A DNA stretch of 20,598 bases. Source: a virus. The position numbers and the translations under genes were made by a program. Shown piece by piece: positions 1 through 6,555 of this stretch; the first letter of the stretch is position 1; the number at the start of each line of letters is the position of its first letter. The notes beneath the pieces are model-generated. The model did not search any database and was not told where the DNA came from. It saw only the letters and a list, made by a program, of their open reading frames with translations. The stretch spans positions 1 to 20,598 of IMG/VR virus record IMGVR_UViG_3300042467_000797; one strand, 5' to 3'.

Positions 1-1204
1 CGATGGTGCCGAAATATGCAATCGGCGAATCAAGCGTAACCGTAGCCGACGTATTCAGCCCCGTGTTCTCGACGACAGCCGTGTCTTGAGCAAGCGGGAA
101 GTTGTCGGTTGATGCTGCACCACCAGATGATGCTGCCCAGTTGTTAGCAGACCAGTTACCGCCCGCAGCAGTGACCCAATAAACAGATTTAGGCGTAGAC
201 GCAGTAATTCCTCTGATACCCCTAAGATCCCCGATCCTAGTGCCGCTAATCGGTGCAGCAGTGCCGATAACGTAGATGTCTCGAAAATCTGCGTCTGTCA
301 GACTCGGAGTAGCGTTGACGGTGAGAGTTTGAGCGATGCCCGGATTGACACCACGGAACCAGACACGGCGGTTGCCTGCGGTGCCGGTTGTGGAAAGGGT
401 GCCGTTGATGGTTTGGCGGGCTTGAAACGTAACTTGACGAATACCAGCAGTGTTTGGAGCGGTAATGCTTAAATTATTAAATGTATTAATTGCTTCAAAC
501 GAATGAGTCCCAACAGGTGTTGCTGTAAAAGAAACATTATAAAATGTCACGCCTTGTGAAGTTGCGGGACCGCCTGTAAATGTTGCGCCAGTCGATGAAC
601 ATACTATTGTAGATGTTCCAGCATTAAAAGTTAAGTTTGTATTTGTTGCAAAATTAATTGGCGAGGCACCACTCAACGTCACCGTAGACGATCCAAGATT
701 TATCGTGCGGGTGTTGCTGTTGCTGGAGGATAGTTGAGTTGCAGTGACGTTGAAGTTGTTGGTGGTGAAGGTTCCTTGGGTAAGGGTAAGCGCAGTTGTA
801 ACTGTTAGCGCATCGCTCAAAGACAATGTTGTGCCTAAAGTTGTAATTTGAACAAGTGATGAAAGAGTTTTTCCGTTGCTGGTTAAAGTCTGCGTTACGC
901 CGCCTGTAAACTGAAGCGTTCCGGTATGCGTCCATGTCATTCCGGTTGCAACAACAACATTACCAAAAGTGTTTACCGGAGAAGTTCCTGCAAATGTTCC
1001 AGTAAAACCTGTGAATGTAAGGTTCTTGCAATTTGCCGCCGCTGAAACAGTACAAGTTACCGCACCAGAAGCGCCATCAAAGAACACATCATCCGCACTA
1101 GTAGGCACAGCCGCGCCACCAGCACCGCCAGACGTAGTTGCCCACTTGGTACCGGCAGTACCATCCCAGTTGGCAGTTCCACCGACCCAAAAACGATCTG
1201 CGAT
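1..1204 (-). CDS. Large beta-rich tail fibre / tail structural protein, 3' end beyond the window
   Basis: The minus strand is open from the HNH stop to the left edge, giving 401 residues in this window. Residues 4-43 (RFWVGGTANWD, then a Ser/Gly-rich stretch ending in PTSADDVFFD) match a module I recognise at the N-terminus of phage fibre proteins. Residues 342-381 (VYWV, GGNWSANNW, DTAVVEN) look like a second, diverged copy. Between them lie Thr/Ser/Asn-rich alternating strands that suggest a beta-helix or stacked beta sandwich. No ATG, GTG or TTG lies between the upstream in-frame stop and the conserved module. I place the start at an ATC (1202-1204), 7 bases after an AAGGAG, because it would yield the typical M-ADRFWVGG start. 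Bases 481-660 are AT-rich (66 G/C of 180). Role in host recognition is inferred from the family and position. Confidence 0.8.
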   Translation of the reverse strand, partial: MADRFWVGGTANWDGTAGTKWATTSGGAGGAAVPTSADDVFFDGASGAVTCTVSAAANCKNLTFTGFTGTFAGTSPVNTFGNVVVATGMTWTHTGTLQFTGGVTQTLTSNGKTLSSLVQITTLGTTLSLSDALTVTTALTLTQGTFTTNNFNVTATQLSSSNSNTRTINLGSSTVTLSGASPINFATNTNLTFNAGTSTIVCSSTGATFTGGPATSQGVTFYNVSFTATPVGTHSFEAINTFNNLSITAPNTAGIRQVTFQARQTINGTLSTTGTAGNRRVWFRGVNPGIAQTLTVNATPSLTDADFRDIYVIGTAAPISGTRIGDLRGIRGITASTPKSVYWVTAAGGNWSANNWAASSGGAASTDNFPLAQDTAVVENTGLNTSATVTLDSPIAYFGTI

Positions 1205-1205
1205 T

Positions 1206-1733
1206 TTAGCTCTCCTTAAATCTCAGTGCCTTGGGGCCATGTGTATCTAACTTTACATGGCAAGGCCGACAAACAGTTCTTCCATTATCTACGTCATACC
1301 GTAGATCAGGAAACGCGCACCACGGTTTAATATGATCTGCTTCTAAATAGCCACCTTGGATGCTACAAAGCTGACAGGTCCAATTATCTCTTGCAAATAC
1401 AGCGTTTCGCCAGTCTCTATACGGGTACTGCGCCATCGCTGTTTTACGCTCTGATCTTAAACCACCGCGCCAATTTGGATGCTCTGGGCCATAACGATAG
1501 TTTTGTCTTTGAAATTCTGAGAGCTTTTTACGGGTCTCGTCTGAATGCCTCCGCTTTTCCGGCGGCACTAGGTCAGGATGTCCTGTCGTAAATAAACCTT
1601 TCAGCTCTCTCCCGGCAAAGAAACACGCCTTGCTGCAAAACTTTTTGCGTCCTTTAGCAGCCCACGGTTGCACATCAAACACCTTAGCGCAATGTTTGCA
1701 GGTTAAGGGCACCCAAGGCTTTGCAGCAGGCAT
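1206..1733 (-). CDS. HNH homing endonuclease with NUMOD3-like segments
   Basis: A 175-residue freestanding homing endonuclease, a selfish nuclease that cuts unoccupied alleles of its insertion site. An N-terminal zinc-finger-like region has Cys12, Cys15, Cys33 and Cys37. Residues 51-75 (GHPDLVPPEK, HSDETRKKLSE) and 82-91 (GPEHPNWRGG) resemble NUMOD3 DNA-binding segments. The HNH core has Cys120/Cys123, His134 in EADHIKP, Asn150 in DVDNGRTVC, and Cys155/Cys158/His159. All key positions appear intact. The ATG at 1733 follows the previous stop by three bases with a weak AAGG site, and the stop is one base from the fibre gene start. No intron is evident, since the flanking genes look separate. 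Confidence 0.9.
   Translation of the reverse strand: MPAAKPWVPLTCKHCAKVFDVQPWAAKGRKKFCSKACFFAGRELKGLFTTGHPDLVPPEKRRHSDETRKKLSEFQRQNYRYGPEHPNWRGGLRSERKTAMAQYPYRDWRNAVFARDNWTCQLCSIQGGYLEADHIKPWCAFPDLRYDVDNGRTVCRPCHVKLDTHGPKALRFKES
1212..1217 (-). promoter_or_regulatory. Ribosome binding site of the fibre gene, inside the HNH gene's last codons
   Basis: AAGGAG on the minus strand lies 7 bases before the ATC codon at 1202-1204. It is formed by the Lys and Glu codons near the end of the HNH gene, whose TAA stop at 1206-1208 falls between this site and the ATC. This fits translational coupling (stop, one base, start) and supports ATC as the intended start position. Confidence 0.6.
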
Positions 1734-1736
1734 TTC

Positions 1737-2006
1737 TTACACCTTGTAGTACCAGATGCCTTCAACTTCTACGAGCTTCGCCCCGGCAGGGGGTACACCC
1801 TCTAGCTTCTGGTACACCTCTCCGGCAATCTCTTTGGTGGTATCCGGCTGCTCAACCGGAGGCGCAGTCACAACAGCAATCCAGTTGTCCCGGCGCTGTT
1901 CCTTCATGGCCTGGATCTCTGCTTCCGTGAACGTGTGATCGTCCGGGAGGTGCAGAGCGTCAGCGAATTTGCCGTGGGGGGTGTCGAATTGAAAGTCGAT
2001 CTTCAT
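1737..2006 (-). CDS. Small conserved phage protein, 89 residues, unknown function
   Basis: The protein starts MKIDFQFDTPHGKFADALHLPDDH, with the conserved-looking segment TFTEAEIQAMKEQRRDNWIAVV. The C-terminal part (residues 60-89) has a short Pro/Gly-containing motif and ends GIWYYKV. I recognise this type of small acidic protein as common beside tail-fibre genes in environmental phages, but no function is established to my knowledge. An AAGGTC lies 7 bases before the ATG. It is flanked on both sides by homing-endonuclease-like genes of different families, so the ancestral order was probably this gene directly before the fibre gene. A fibre chaperone or assembly factor is conceivable from position only. 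Confidence 0.8.
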   Translation of the reverse strand: MKIDFQFDTPHGKFADALHLPDDHTFTEAEIQAMKEQRRDNWIAVVTAPPVEQPDTTKEIAGEVYQKLEGVPPAGAKLVEVEGIWYYKV

Positions 2007-2018
2007 GGTTTTTGACCT

Positions 2019-2636
2019 TTACACGGCAACTTTTGTTGCCAAAAACCTTCGAGCCTTGGGACGAACAATAGCAGAGACAATATCCTCGCCATTGGACATC
2101 CGTTGATGCACCGCAGCTAATGTGATGCCGTAGTGATCGCACCAATCAGACAGGCATTTTGTTTTGCCATTGATTGAAAGAAGGATCGTGTTTCGCTTGT
2201 TTCTCGATTGAATCGCCCTCGAAGTCCAGCGAACATTGCCAGGCTCGTAGTTGCCATCGTTGTTGATTCGATCAAGCGTGTCTTTTGGGCTAGGCGGCTC
2301 TCCGACATCCTGGGCAAAGTTTTCAAACACTAGCCAATGTGGGGCAACAACAATTCCACGACCCCCATAGTTTGGATAGGCCGGATTGTTTGGGTTGCTG
2401 CATCGAGCTTTCATGTTGCACCAAATGTTGTACACCCGACTGTGACGCTTACCGTGGCGACGATTCGAGAATCCAGAACGCGCCAAACAACCACATGATC
2501 TCGTTCTGCCGATCCTGACCGCGCTTGCGAGCTTCACACACTCCTTGCCGCAGTCACACACCAGTCGCCACAACTTCTGACCGTGCTTGTTCGGACCCGC
2601 CTCGTCGATGAACTGCAATTGACCGTAGCGTTGCAT
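2019..2636 (-). CDS. Zinc-ribbon / HNH-like homing endonuclease with C-terminal HTH
   Basis: A 205-residue protein in three parts. A zinc ribbon at residues 22-51 has Cys27, Cys29, Cys48 and Cys50 (LVCDCG and SCGCL). A central nuclease-like domain runs from HSRVYNIWCNMKARC through NYGGRGIVV to LDRINNDGNYEPGNVRW (121-137), a signature common in phage HNH/AP2-type endonucleases. Residues 162-186 (LSDWCDHYGITLAAVHQRM) look like a helix-turn-helix of the intron-encoded nuclease repeat type. A near-consensus AGGAGGT sits 4 bases before the ATG. The 57 bases upstream contain TTGCAT and TAGCAT hexamers about 18 bases apart, a weak promoter candidate. It probably moves by homing; cleavage activity is inferred from the motifs. 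Confidence 0.87.
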   Translation of the reverse strand: MQRYGQLQFIDEAGPNKHGQKLWRLVCDCGKECVKLASAVRIGRTRSCGCLARSGFSNRRHGKRHSRVYNIWCNMKARCSNPNNPAYPNYGGRGIVVAPHWLVFENFAQDVGEPPSPKDTLDRINNDGNYEPGNVRWTSRAIQSRNKRNTILLSINGKTKCLSDWCDHYGITLAAVHQRMSNGEDIVSAIVRPKARRFLATKVAV

Positions 2637-2693
2637 AGTGACCTCCTGTTGAAAGCCACCATGCTATCAGAATCTATGCTACTAATGCAATGC

Positions 2694-3131
2694 TTATGCA
2701 ATCCGGATTATCGCGTTGCTGGCATCGGCAGTCGGGAAGATGATAGTGAACGTCCCGGCCGTCGAAGTCTTCGACCCGCCAAAGTCCAAAATACAGACCG
2801 AAGGGTCGCCCGCTGCTGAGTCGTTGTAGATCATCGCGCCAAAGGCCGTGATCGTCGCACTGGTGAACGACAAGTCCGCAAAGTCCGTGAACGCAGTCGT
2901 ACTAGAGCTCGTCGGCGTCACATTGGTCAGCGCTCCGCCGCCCGCAGAGTACGTTCCAGACGCCCCCACCTCGTTGGTCACCGTGTAGGCCGTAGTCGCC
3001 GCCGTAAACGAAGCGCTGTTGTCGTAGAGCGCCAGCTTGAACGTGTTGCCCGTGCTGGCCGTGAAGTTGTGCACTGCCCTCATCAGCTCAACCTTGAAGC
3101 TGGTGCACATAAAATTGCCGGTGAATGCCAT
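2694..3131 (-). CDS. Beta-rich small structural protein, 145 residues
   Basis: I chose the ATG at 3131 because GGAGG lies 6 bases upstream; it follows the previous stop by one base. The protein begins MAFTGNFMCTSFKVELM and is rich in Thr, Ser, Ala and Gly with alternating hydrophobic strands, for example FKLALYDNSASF and TAYTVTNEVG, ending FGGSKTSTAGTFTIIFP. It has no TM segment and almost no coiled-coil potential. Related-looking proteins occur in tail-connector regions of environmental phages and are taken as virion components. Whether it is a decoration, nozzle or fibre-base protein cannot be told from sequence. Confidence 0.82.
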   Translation of the reverse strand: MAFTGNFMCTSFKVELMRAVHNFTASTGNTFKLALYDNSASFTAATTAYTVTNEVGASGTYSAGGGALTNVTPTSSSTTAFTDFADLSFTSATITAFGAMIYNDSAAGDPSVCILDFGGSKTSTAGTFTIIFPTADASNAIIRIA

Positions 3132-3132
3132 G

Positions 3133-3420
3133 TTAGTCCTCCAAAATTGAGCGCAAATCCGCATGTCCGGCTTGGACCAGCCTATTTGCAATGGTTGCAC
3201 GGTCCTGCTGGACCGTTTCCTTCAGATAGAACAGGACAACCTGCTTGACCTGCTCCTTGAATGCACGCGCCTGCGCCTGCACCGCCGGATGCGACTGGTC
3301 TCCGACAAACACGATCTTGTCAGCGGCCCGCTGCGCGAGCTCCTCAGGCGTCCAGCCTCGCTCGGCAGTGGTGGCGACCTGTACACCACCCACCAAAATA
3401 GGGGATTGAACAGAAATCAT
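3133..3420 (-). CDS. Small conserved phage protein, 95 residues, connector region
   Basis: The N-terminus is a short strand segment (MISVQSPILVGG). A mostly helical remainder contains WTPEELAQRAADKIVFVGD, HPAVQAQARAFKEQVKQVV and a C-terminal RATIANRLVQAGHADLRSIL. I recognise this helical pattern from small proteins next to adaptor genes in marine and freshwater phages. Its role is unknown; a virion-associated helical protein is likely. Its ATG overlaps the upstream adaptor stop as ATGA, implying coupled translation. Confidence 0.82.
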   Translation of the reverse strand: MISVQSPILVGGVQVATTAERGWTPEELAQRAADKIVFVGDQSHPAVQAQARAFKEQVKQVVLFYLKETVQQDRATIANRLVQAGHADLRSILED

Positions 3421-4073
3421 GGTCCGGGTGACTCCGATTTGACAGGGATACGAATCATGCCGTCGCGATACTCATCACGACGACGACGGCCTTGCTGCTC
3501 AATGCCCAGCCCTTGGAGCGCCTCTTTGTAGGCACCCTTGAAGTAGTTCAACATATCCCCCGGGCCCTTCGTGTAACTGTACGCCTGAACCAAGCACGCA
3601 TACAACAGCGCCTCCGGCGCATTCAGGCTGATCCATGTCGTCGGATTCGCGGAGGACAACTGCACCGGGCGATAGATGTACCCCAGCTCGACGACGTATC
3701 CGGAGTTCGGAGTCGGAGCCACGTAAAACGTGTCCTGATCCCAGACCGAATAGTACTTTGGAACGCCTGTAGCAGATCCGTCCGGCCAGAACTCCTTCAT
3801 GAAAGAGGTGTCCCGGAAGTCCAAGAAAATTTGATCCCCCGAAACCGTGATCATCATGTACCGATGCGTCAGGATGCCCGACGGCGCGGCCAAGAACTTA
3901 TTCCCGGAGGTCAGATTGCCCGCAACCTCAACCTTGAAAACATCCAGATCGATCTCGCGAAGGATCTGATTCTCCGCCATCGTGATGAACGTGTTGATCA
4001 CCGATGCAGTGAAGACGTTGCTCCCCACCTCGGTGTAGTTGCGAATGTTCGTGACGAGCTCGTCGTAGGTCAT
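3417..4073 (-). CDS. Head-tail adaptor protein, SU10-adaptor-like
   Basis: A 218-residue protein matching the adaptor family described in phages such as SU10, which sits below the portal and joins head to tail. The N-terminal helical part has MTYDELVTNIRNYTEV, then FITMAENQILREIDL. The middle has KFLAAPSGIL, then GVPKYYSVWDQDTFYVAPTP and VVELGYIYRP. A helical tail includes WISLNAPEALLYACLVQAY and YFKGAYKEALQGL. The C-terminus is strongly basic (GRRRRDEYRDG). Start and upstream stop overlap as ATGA, so it is coupled to the zinc-ribbon gene. The family assignment rests on motif recognition. Confidence 0.85.
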   Translation of the reverse strand: MTYDELVTNIRNYTEVGSNVFTASVINTFITMAENQILREIDLDVFKVEVAGNLTSGNKFLAAPSGILTHRYMMITVSGDQIFLDFRDTSFMKEFWPDGSATGVPKYYSVWDQDTFYVAPTPNSGYVVELGYIYRPVQLSSANPTTWISLNAPEALLYACLVQAYSYTKGPGDMLNYFKGAYKEALQGLGIEQQGRRRRDEYRDGMIRIPVKSESPGP

Positions 4074-4420
4074 GATGTGCTCACTGTGACAGATCCAACG
4101 ACGCCCTGAGCAATCAAGGCTTGTCCCTCGACATAGGGCCGCATGTCATTCGTCCCGCGCGCGCTGCCAAAACTCTGGAAGGCGGTAAAGCCGGGCGCTC
4201 CAACAAACACCGACACAGGCTCAATGCGATCGGGCCGAGGATCACGCAGCGCGATCGCGTCCCCGCGATATCTTAGCGGCTCAAGCTGCGGTTCCTTGGG
4301 CTCGTAATCATCCGGGCAGACCATGTAGCCCTGCCAGTTCTTGCGCAGGGTGTTGTACGGATACCGCTGCCCACAGTAATCACAAAGGGCTAGTGAGTAC
4401 TTTCCGGTCGCGTATGCCAC
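4070..4420 (-). CDS. Zinc-ribbon-like phage protein, 116 residues
   Basis: Residues 13-16 form CDYC and residue 35 begins CPDDYEPKEPQ. This resembles a zinc ribbon in which the fourth ligand position holds Asp38 rather than Cys. The following stretch (ALRDPRPDR) is typical of small phage proteins found between adaptor genes. The C-terminal half (residues 70-116) is beta-like and Gly/Val-rich. The start is a GTG with AGGGA 6 bases upstream; no in-frame ATG is nearby. It lies between two adaptor-like genes, so a structural role at the portal-tail junction is plausible but unproven. Confidence 0.82.
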   Translation of the reverse strand: MAYATGKYSLALCDYCGQRYPYNTLRKNWQGYMVCPDDYEPKEPQLEPLRYRGDAIALRDPRPDRIEPVSVFVGAPGFTAFQSFGSARGTNDMRPYVEGQALIAQGVVGSVTVSTS

Positions 4421-4421
4421 G

Positions 4422-5087
4422 TCATATCCCTAGATCCGGAACAAACTGCACACTGGCAGTGTCACGATCCTCAAGGGCAGCTCGCTGGAAGTCCTCATCG
4501 TAGATGGCCTTCAAGGCCTGCGTCCGCTCAGGCGCAAACTTCAGAGACAGGTAGTAGGCCAGCCCGGACGCCAGACACGGCAGGAAACGGAAGTTGATAT
4601 CCGTCGTGTTGGTGTAGTCCCCCGCATCCTGAATGCGCCGGATCCGGTAGTACACGAACGTGTACGTCTGATCCGCTGCCGGATAGAAAAACACCTTCGG
4701 CGTGTTAGCGCGCTGCACATAGAACTGTGCAGGACGGGCCTGCGAGGTCTTGTCCGGGACGTTCAACCAGTCTTCCCGACTGATCCGCTCGATGTAGACG
4801 TCCGTATTGATGCCTTGGCTGTTCTGACGGATGATGGCTTCGAGCACGTTGACCGTATCCGAGGCCAATGTGATCTCATTGTTCCCCTGAGTCAGCGTAT
4901 AGGTCGCTTGCTCAATCGTCCAAAGGTTCAACCCGCGATTGGCCCAGTCCAAGAAAAGCAAGTTGAGCGAGCGGCGCGCCGTGTTGAGCTGATAGCCGCT
5001 CTGCGGGCGCATCCCGCAACGCTCAAATGCCTCTTCAACAAGGTCATCAATCGAGAGGTCAAACGTGGTGGTGCCGGAAGTAGTCAT
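4422..5087 (-). CDS. Head-tail connector / adaptor, P22 gp4-like fold suspected
   Basis: A 221-residue protein. The helical N-terminus has DLSIDDLVEEAFERCGM and NTARRSLNLLFLDWANRGLNLW, followed by beta segments (ATYTLTQGNNEITLASD). The tail of the protein has RISREDWLNVPDK, PAQFYVQRANTPKVFFYPA, VYYRIRRIQDAGDY and a terminal helical region LPCLASGLAYYLSLKFAPER. This order is typical of tail accessory factors that bind the portal ring in podoviruses such as P22. The ATG overlaps the upstream stop as ATGA. It is a second adaptor-like protein beside the SU10-like one. Confidence 0.83.
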   Translation of the reverse strand: MTTSGTTTFDLSIDDLVEEAFERCGMRPQSGYQLNTARRSLNLLFLDWANRGLNLWTIEQATYTLTQGNNEITLASDTVNVLEAIIRQNSQGINTDVYIERISREDWLNVPDKTSQARPAQFYVQRANTPKVFFYPAADQTYTFVYYRIRRIQDAGDYTNTTDINFRFLPCLASGLAYYLSLKFAPERTQALKAIYDEDFQRAALEDRDTASVQFVPDLGI

Positions 5088-5752
5088 TTGCTGTACAGGT
5101 TATTAAATGTTGCTTGCGCATCCATGTACGAGTCGTCCTGCTCCGCACAATGTGTCCACTGACTCGGCCTGAAGTCGGGGGCCCCTTCTCCTGTCTGCCA
5201 AAACGCAGGGCTTGTGACCCGAACGCGATTGTTTGGCAGCGCCACAATATTCCCTGTCCACTTGCCCGCATCGGTCAAGATTAGTACATGACTTTGCTTG
5301 TGCTGTGCAGGGCAATCAGCTACCTCGCTCTCCGAGTAGTCCACAGTAAACAGATACCTGCCAGTGTGAAACTCGCCGTCAATCTTGCACAGCCATGGAC
5401 TGGGGCTGGTTCTCGCAAACTTCACCACAGTGTGGTGGTGTGAAGGACAGTCCCAAGGCTGTGCCAAGTGCGTAGGCATACGCTCTGGCCACTCCTCCAA
5501 TGGTATGTCCCCCACCAGCGCTGTGATAGGCATACGCGCCCACATTGCTCCCCCATGCACGTTTTCGGAGTCATCTACCAAGCTTTCACACCCGGTAAAT
5601 ACGATCTGAAAACTCAAGCAACGATCCGGCATGGCATTTACCGCAATGACATTTGCGTGCAAATACTCGCCATGGTACTTCTGGTGCATGTGGGTAAACT
5701 CGCGTCTAACCCAGCACTTGAAGTACGGAATGTTGCTGATGAGGTAAGCCAT
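5084..5752 (-). CDS. Conserved phage protein, 222 residues, unknown function
   Basis: The protein starts MAYLISNIPYFKCWVRREF and continues GHGEYLHANVIAVNAMPDR. I recognise this opening from proteins in pelagiphage-like and cyanophage-like podoviruses. It is rich in His, Cys and Trp (for example WDCPSHHHTVVKFAR, QWTHCAEQDD), with no clear zinc motif, TM segment or catalytic signature. A middle part has GKWTGNIVALPNNRVRV. It starts at an ATG overlapping the previous stop by one base (TAATG) with no strong Shine-Dalgarno, so translation probably depends on coupling. Function unknown; position suggests a connector or tail role. Confidence 0.83.
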   Translation of the reverse strand: MAYLISNIPYFKCWVRREFTHMHQKYHGEYLHANVIAVNAMPDRCLSFQIVFTGCESLVDDSENVHGGAMWARMPITALVGDIPLEEWPERMPTHLAQPWDCPSHHHTVVKFARTSPSPWLCKIDGEFHTGRYLFTVDYSESEVADCPAQHKQSHVLILTDAGKWTGNIVALPNNRVRVTSPAFWQTGEGAPDFRPSQWTHCAEQDDSYMDAQATFNNLYSK

Positions 5753-6057
5753 TATTTTGCGCGCTTACCTCCCGCCATCATGCCTTTGGACATTTTCTTG
5801 ACAGCGCCGCCCGCCATCATGCCTTTGGACATTTTCTTGACAGCGCCGCCCGCAGCGTAGCCTTTGGACATCATGCCGCCGCCCATCATGCCAATGGGCT
5901 TGCCCATGGCCATGCGCTTGTGCTGATTGACCGCACCACCCGCCGCCATCATGACCGGGCCGGTCTTCTGGCTGGTCTCAGACACCACCTTGTTTTTCGG
6001 ACCACTGCCCACGGCCCCACCGCCACGCGTCGCGCAGCCCATTCCACGTCCAGCCAT
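5752..6057 (-). CDS. Small Gly/Met/Lys-rich repeat protein, 101 residues
   Basis: The N-terminus MAGRGMGCATRGGGAVGSG is a common start for tiny phage proteins near lysis and connector genes. The C-terminus holds two exact 13-residue repeats (AVKKMSKGMMAGG, residues 72-97), preceded by a degenerate copy (MMSKGYAAGG). The composition is basic and low in complexity, with no fold I can name. AAGGGG lies 8 bases before the ATG. Such proteins may bind DNA or be processed in the virion, but that is speculation. Confidence 0.75.
   Translation of the reverse strand: MAGRGMGCATRGGGAVGSGPKNKVVSETSQKTGPVMMAAGGAVNQHKRMAMGKPIGMMGGGMMSKGYAAGGAVKKMSKGMMAGGAVKKMSKGMMAGGKRAK
5771..5848 (-). repeat. Two tandem 39-bp direct repeats inside the 101-residue gene
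   Basis: Units at 5771-5809 and 5810-5848 look identical by eye, each encoding 13 residues (AVKKMSKGMMAGG). A partial, diverged third copy follows from 5849. The in-frame unit length means copy-number changes would keep the reading frame. Confidence 0.9.
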
Positions 6058-6059
6058 GA

Positions 6060-6296
6060 TTATTTCCCCTTCTTCATAACGGAACCACCCTTCTTCATGC
6101 CGTGCGAGGCCCCGGGCATCATGCTGCCGTCAGGCATCTTGTGCATGGCACGACCCTTCGCATCGGCCGTCTTGGTCTTCATGGCACGACCCATTTTGTC
6201 GGCCATGCCGCCCTTCTTCATCTTGCCCACACCATCGGCGGCAAAAGACGGCACCATCTTACCGCCTTTCTTCACCATTTTCATCTGCGCTTTCAT
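6060..6296 (-). CDS. Small Lys/Met/Gly-rich protein, 78 residues
   Basis: A low-complexity basic protein: MKAQMKMVKKGGKMVPSF, then KMKKGGMADKMGRAMK, and a C-terminus ending GMKKGGSVMKKGK. Repeated KKGG and GRAM segments resemble those of the next gene, which suggests a family of related tiny proteins. AGGG lies 7 bases before the ATG. No domain is recognisable. High Lys and Met with few acidic residues fits a nucleic-acid-binding or virion-internal peptide, but this is inference only. Confidence 0.72.
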   Translation of the reverse strand: MKAQMKMVKKGGKMVPSFAADGVGKMKKGGMADKMGRAMKTKTADAKGRAMHKMPDGSMMPGASHGMKKGGSVMKKGK

Positions 6297-6300
6297 CTCG

Positions 6301-6546
6301 TTACCCTGCCTTTCGCATTTCGTCCAGTTTGGCTTCCAGACGGTTAAACCGCTGGTCTACGTGGTTGACGATCCTGTCAAAGCGGTCGTCAACCTCTTTC
6401 CGAGTGACATGCTCACGGGCCATCTCTTCGCGAGTCTTGTTCAAGAGGGTCCCAAAACGGCCGAGCTCGTCAAATTTGCCTTTCAAGAAGACTCCCATCA
6501 CCCCGACTAGGGCTGTGAGGATGATGTTCCAGATCATCATTTCCAT
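6301..6546 (-). CDS. Single-TM protein with coiled coil, possible spanin- or holin-like
   Basis: Residues 2-20 form one hydrophobic segment (MMIWNIILTALVGVMGVFL). A charged helical region follows (KFDELGRFGTLL, EEMAREHVTRKEVDDRF) with a C-terminal coiled-coil-like stretch (VNHVDQRFNRLEAKLDEM). This N-terminal anchor plus periplasmic coiled coil matches an inner-membrane spanin by topology. GAGG lies 7 bases before the ATG. No matching outer-membrane lipoprotein (lipobox gene) was seen nearby, so spanin is only a candidate; a small membrane accessory of the lysis block is the safer statement. Confidence 0.78.
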   Translation of the reverse strand: MEMMIWNIILTALVGVMGVFLKGKFDELGRFGTLLNKTREEMAREHVTRKEVDDRFDRIVNHVDQRFNRLEAKLDEMRKAG

Positions 6547-6555
6547 TTAAGTGCC

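Noticed and set aside
969-1250. Plus-strand open frame of 93 residues and a minus-strand frame at 654-935
   Set aside because: Both overlap the long open fibre frame, whose product has clear family motifs.
1206-2636. Group I intron around the HNH genes
   Set aside because: Flanking genes look complete and separate, and only a few non-coding bases lie beside the endonuclease genes, too few for an intron core.
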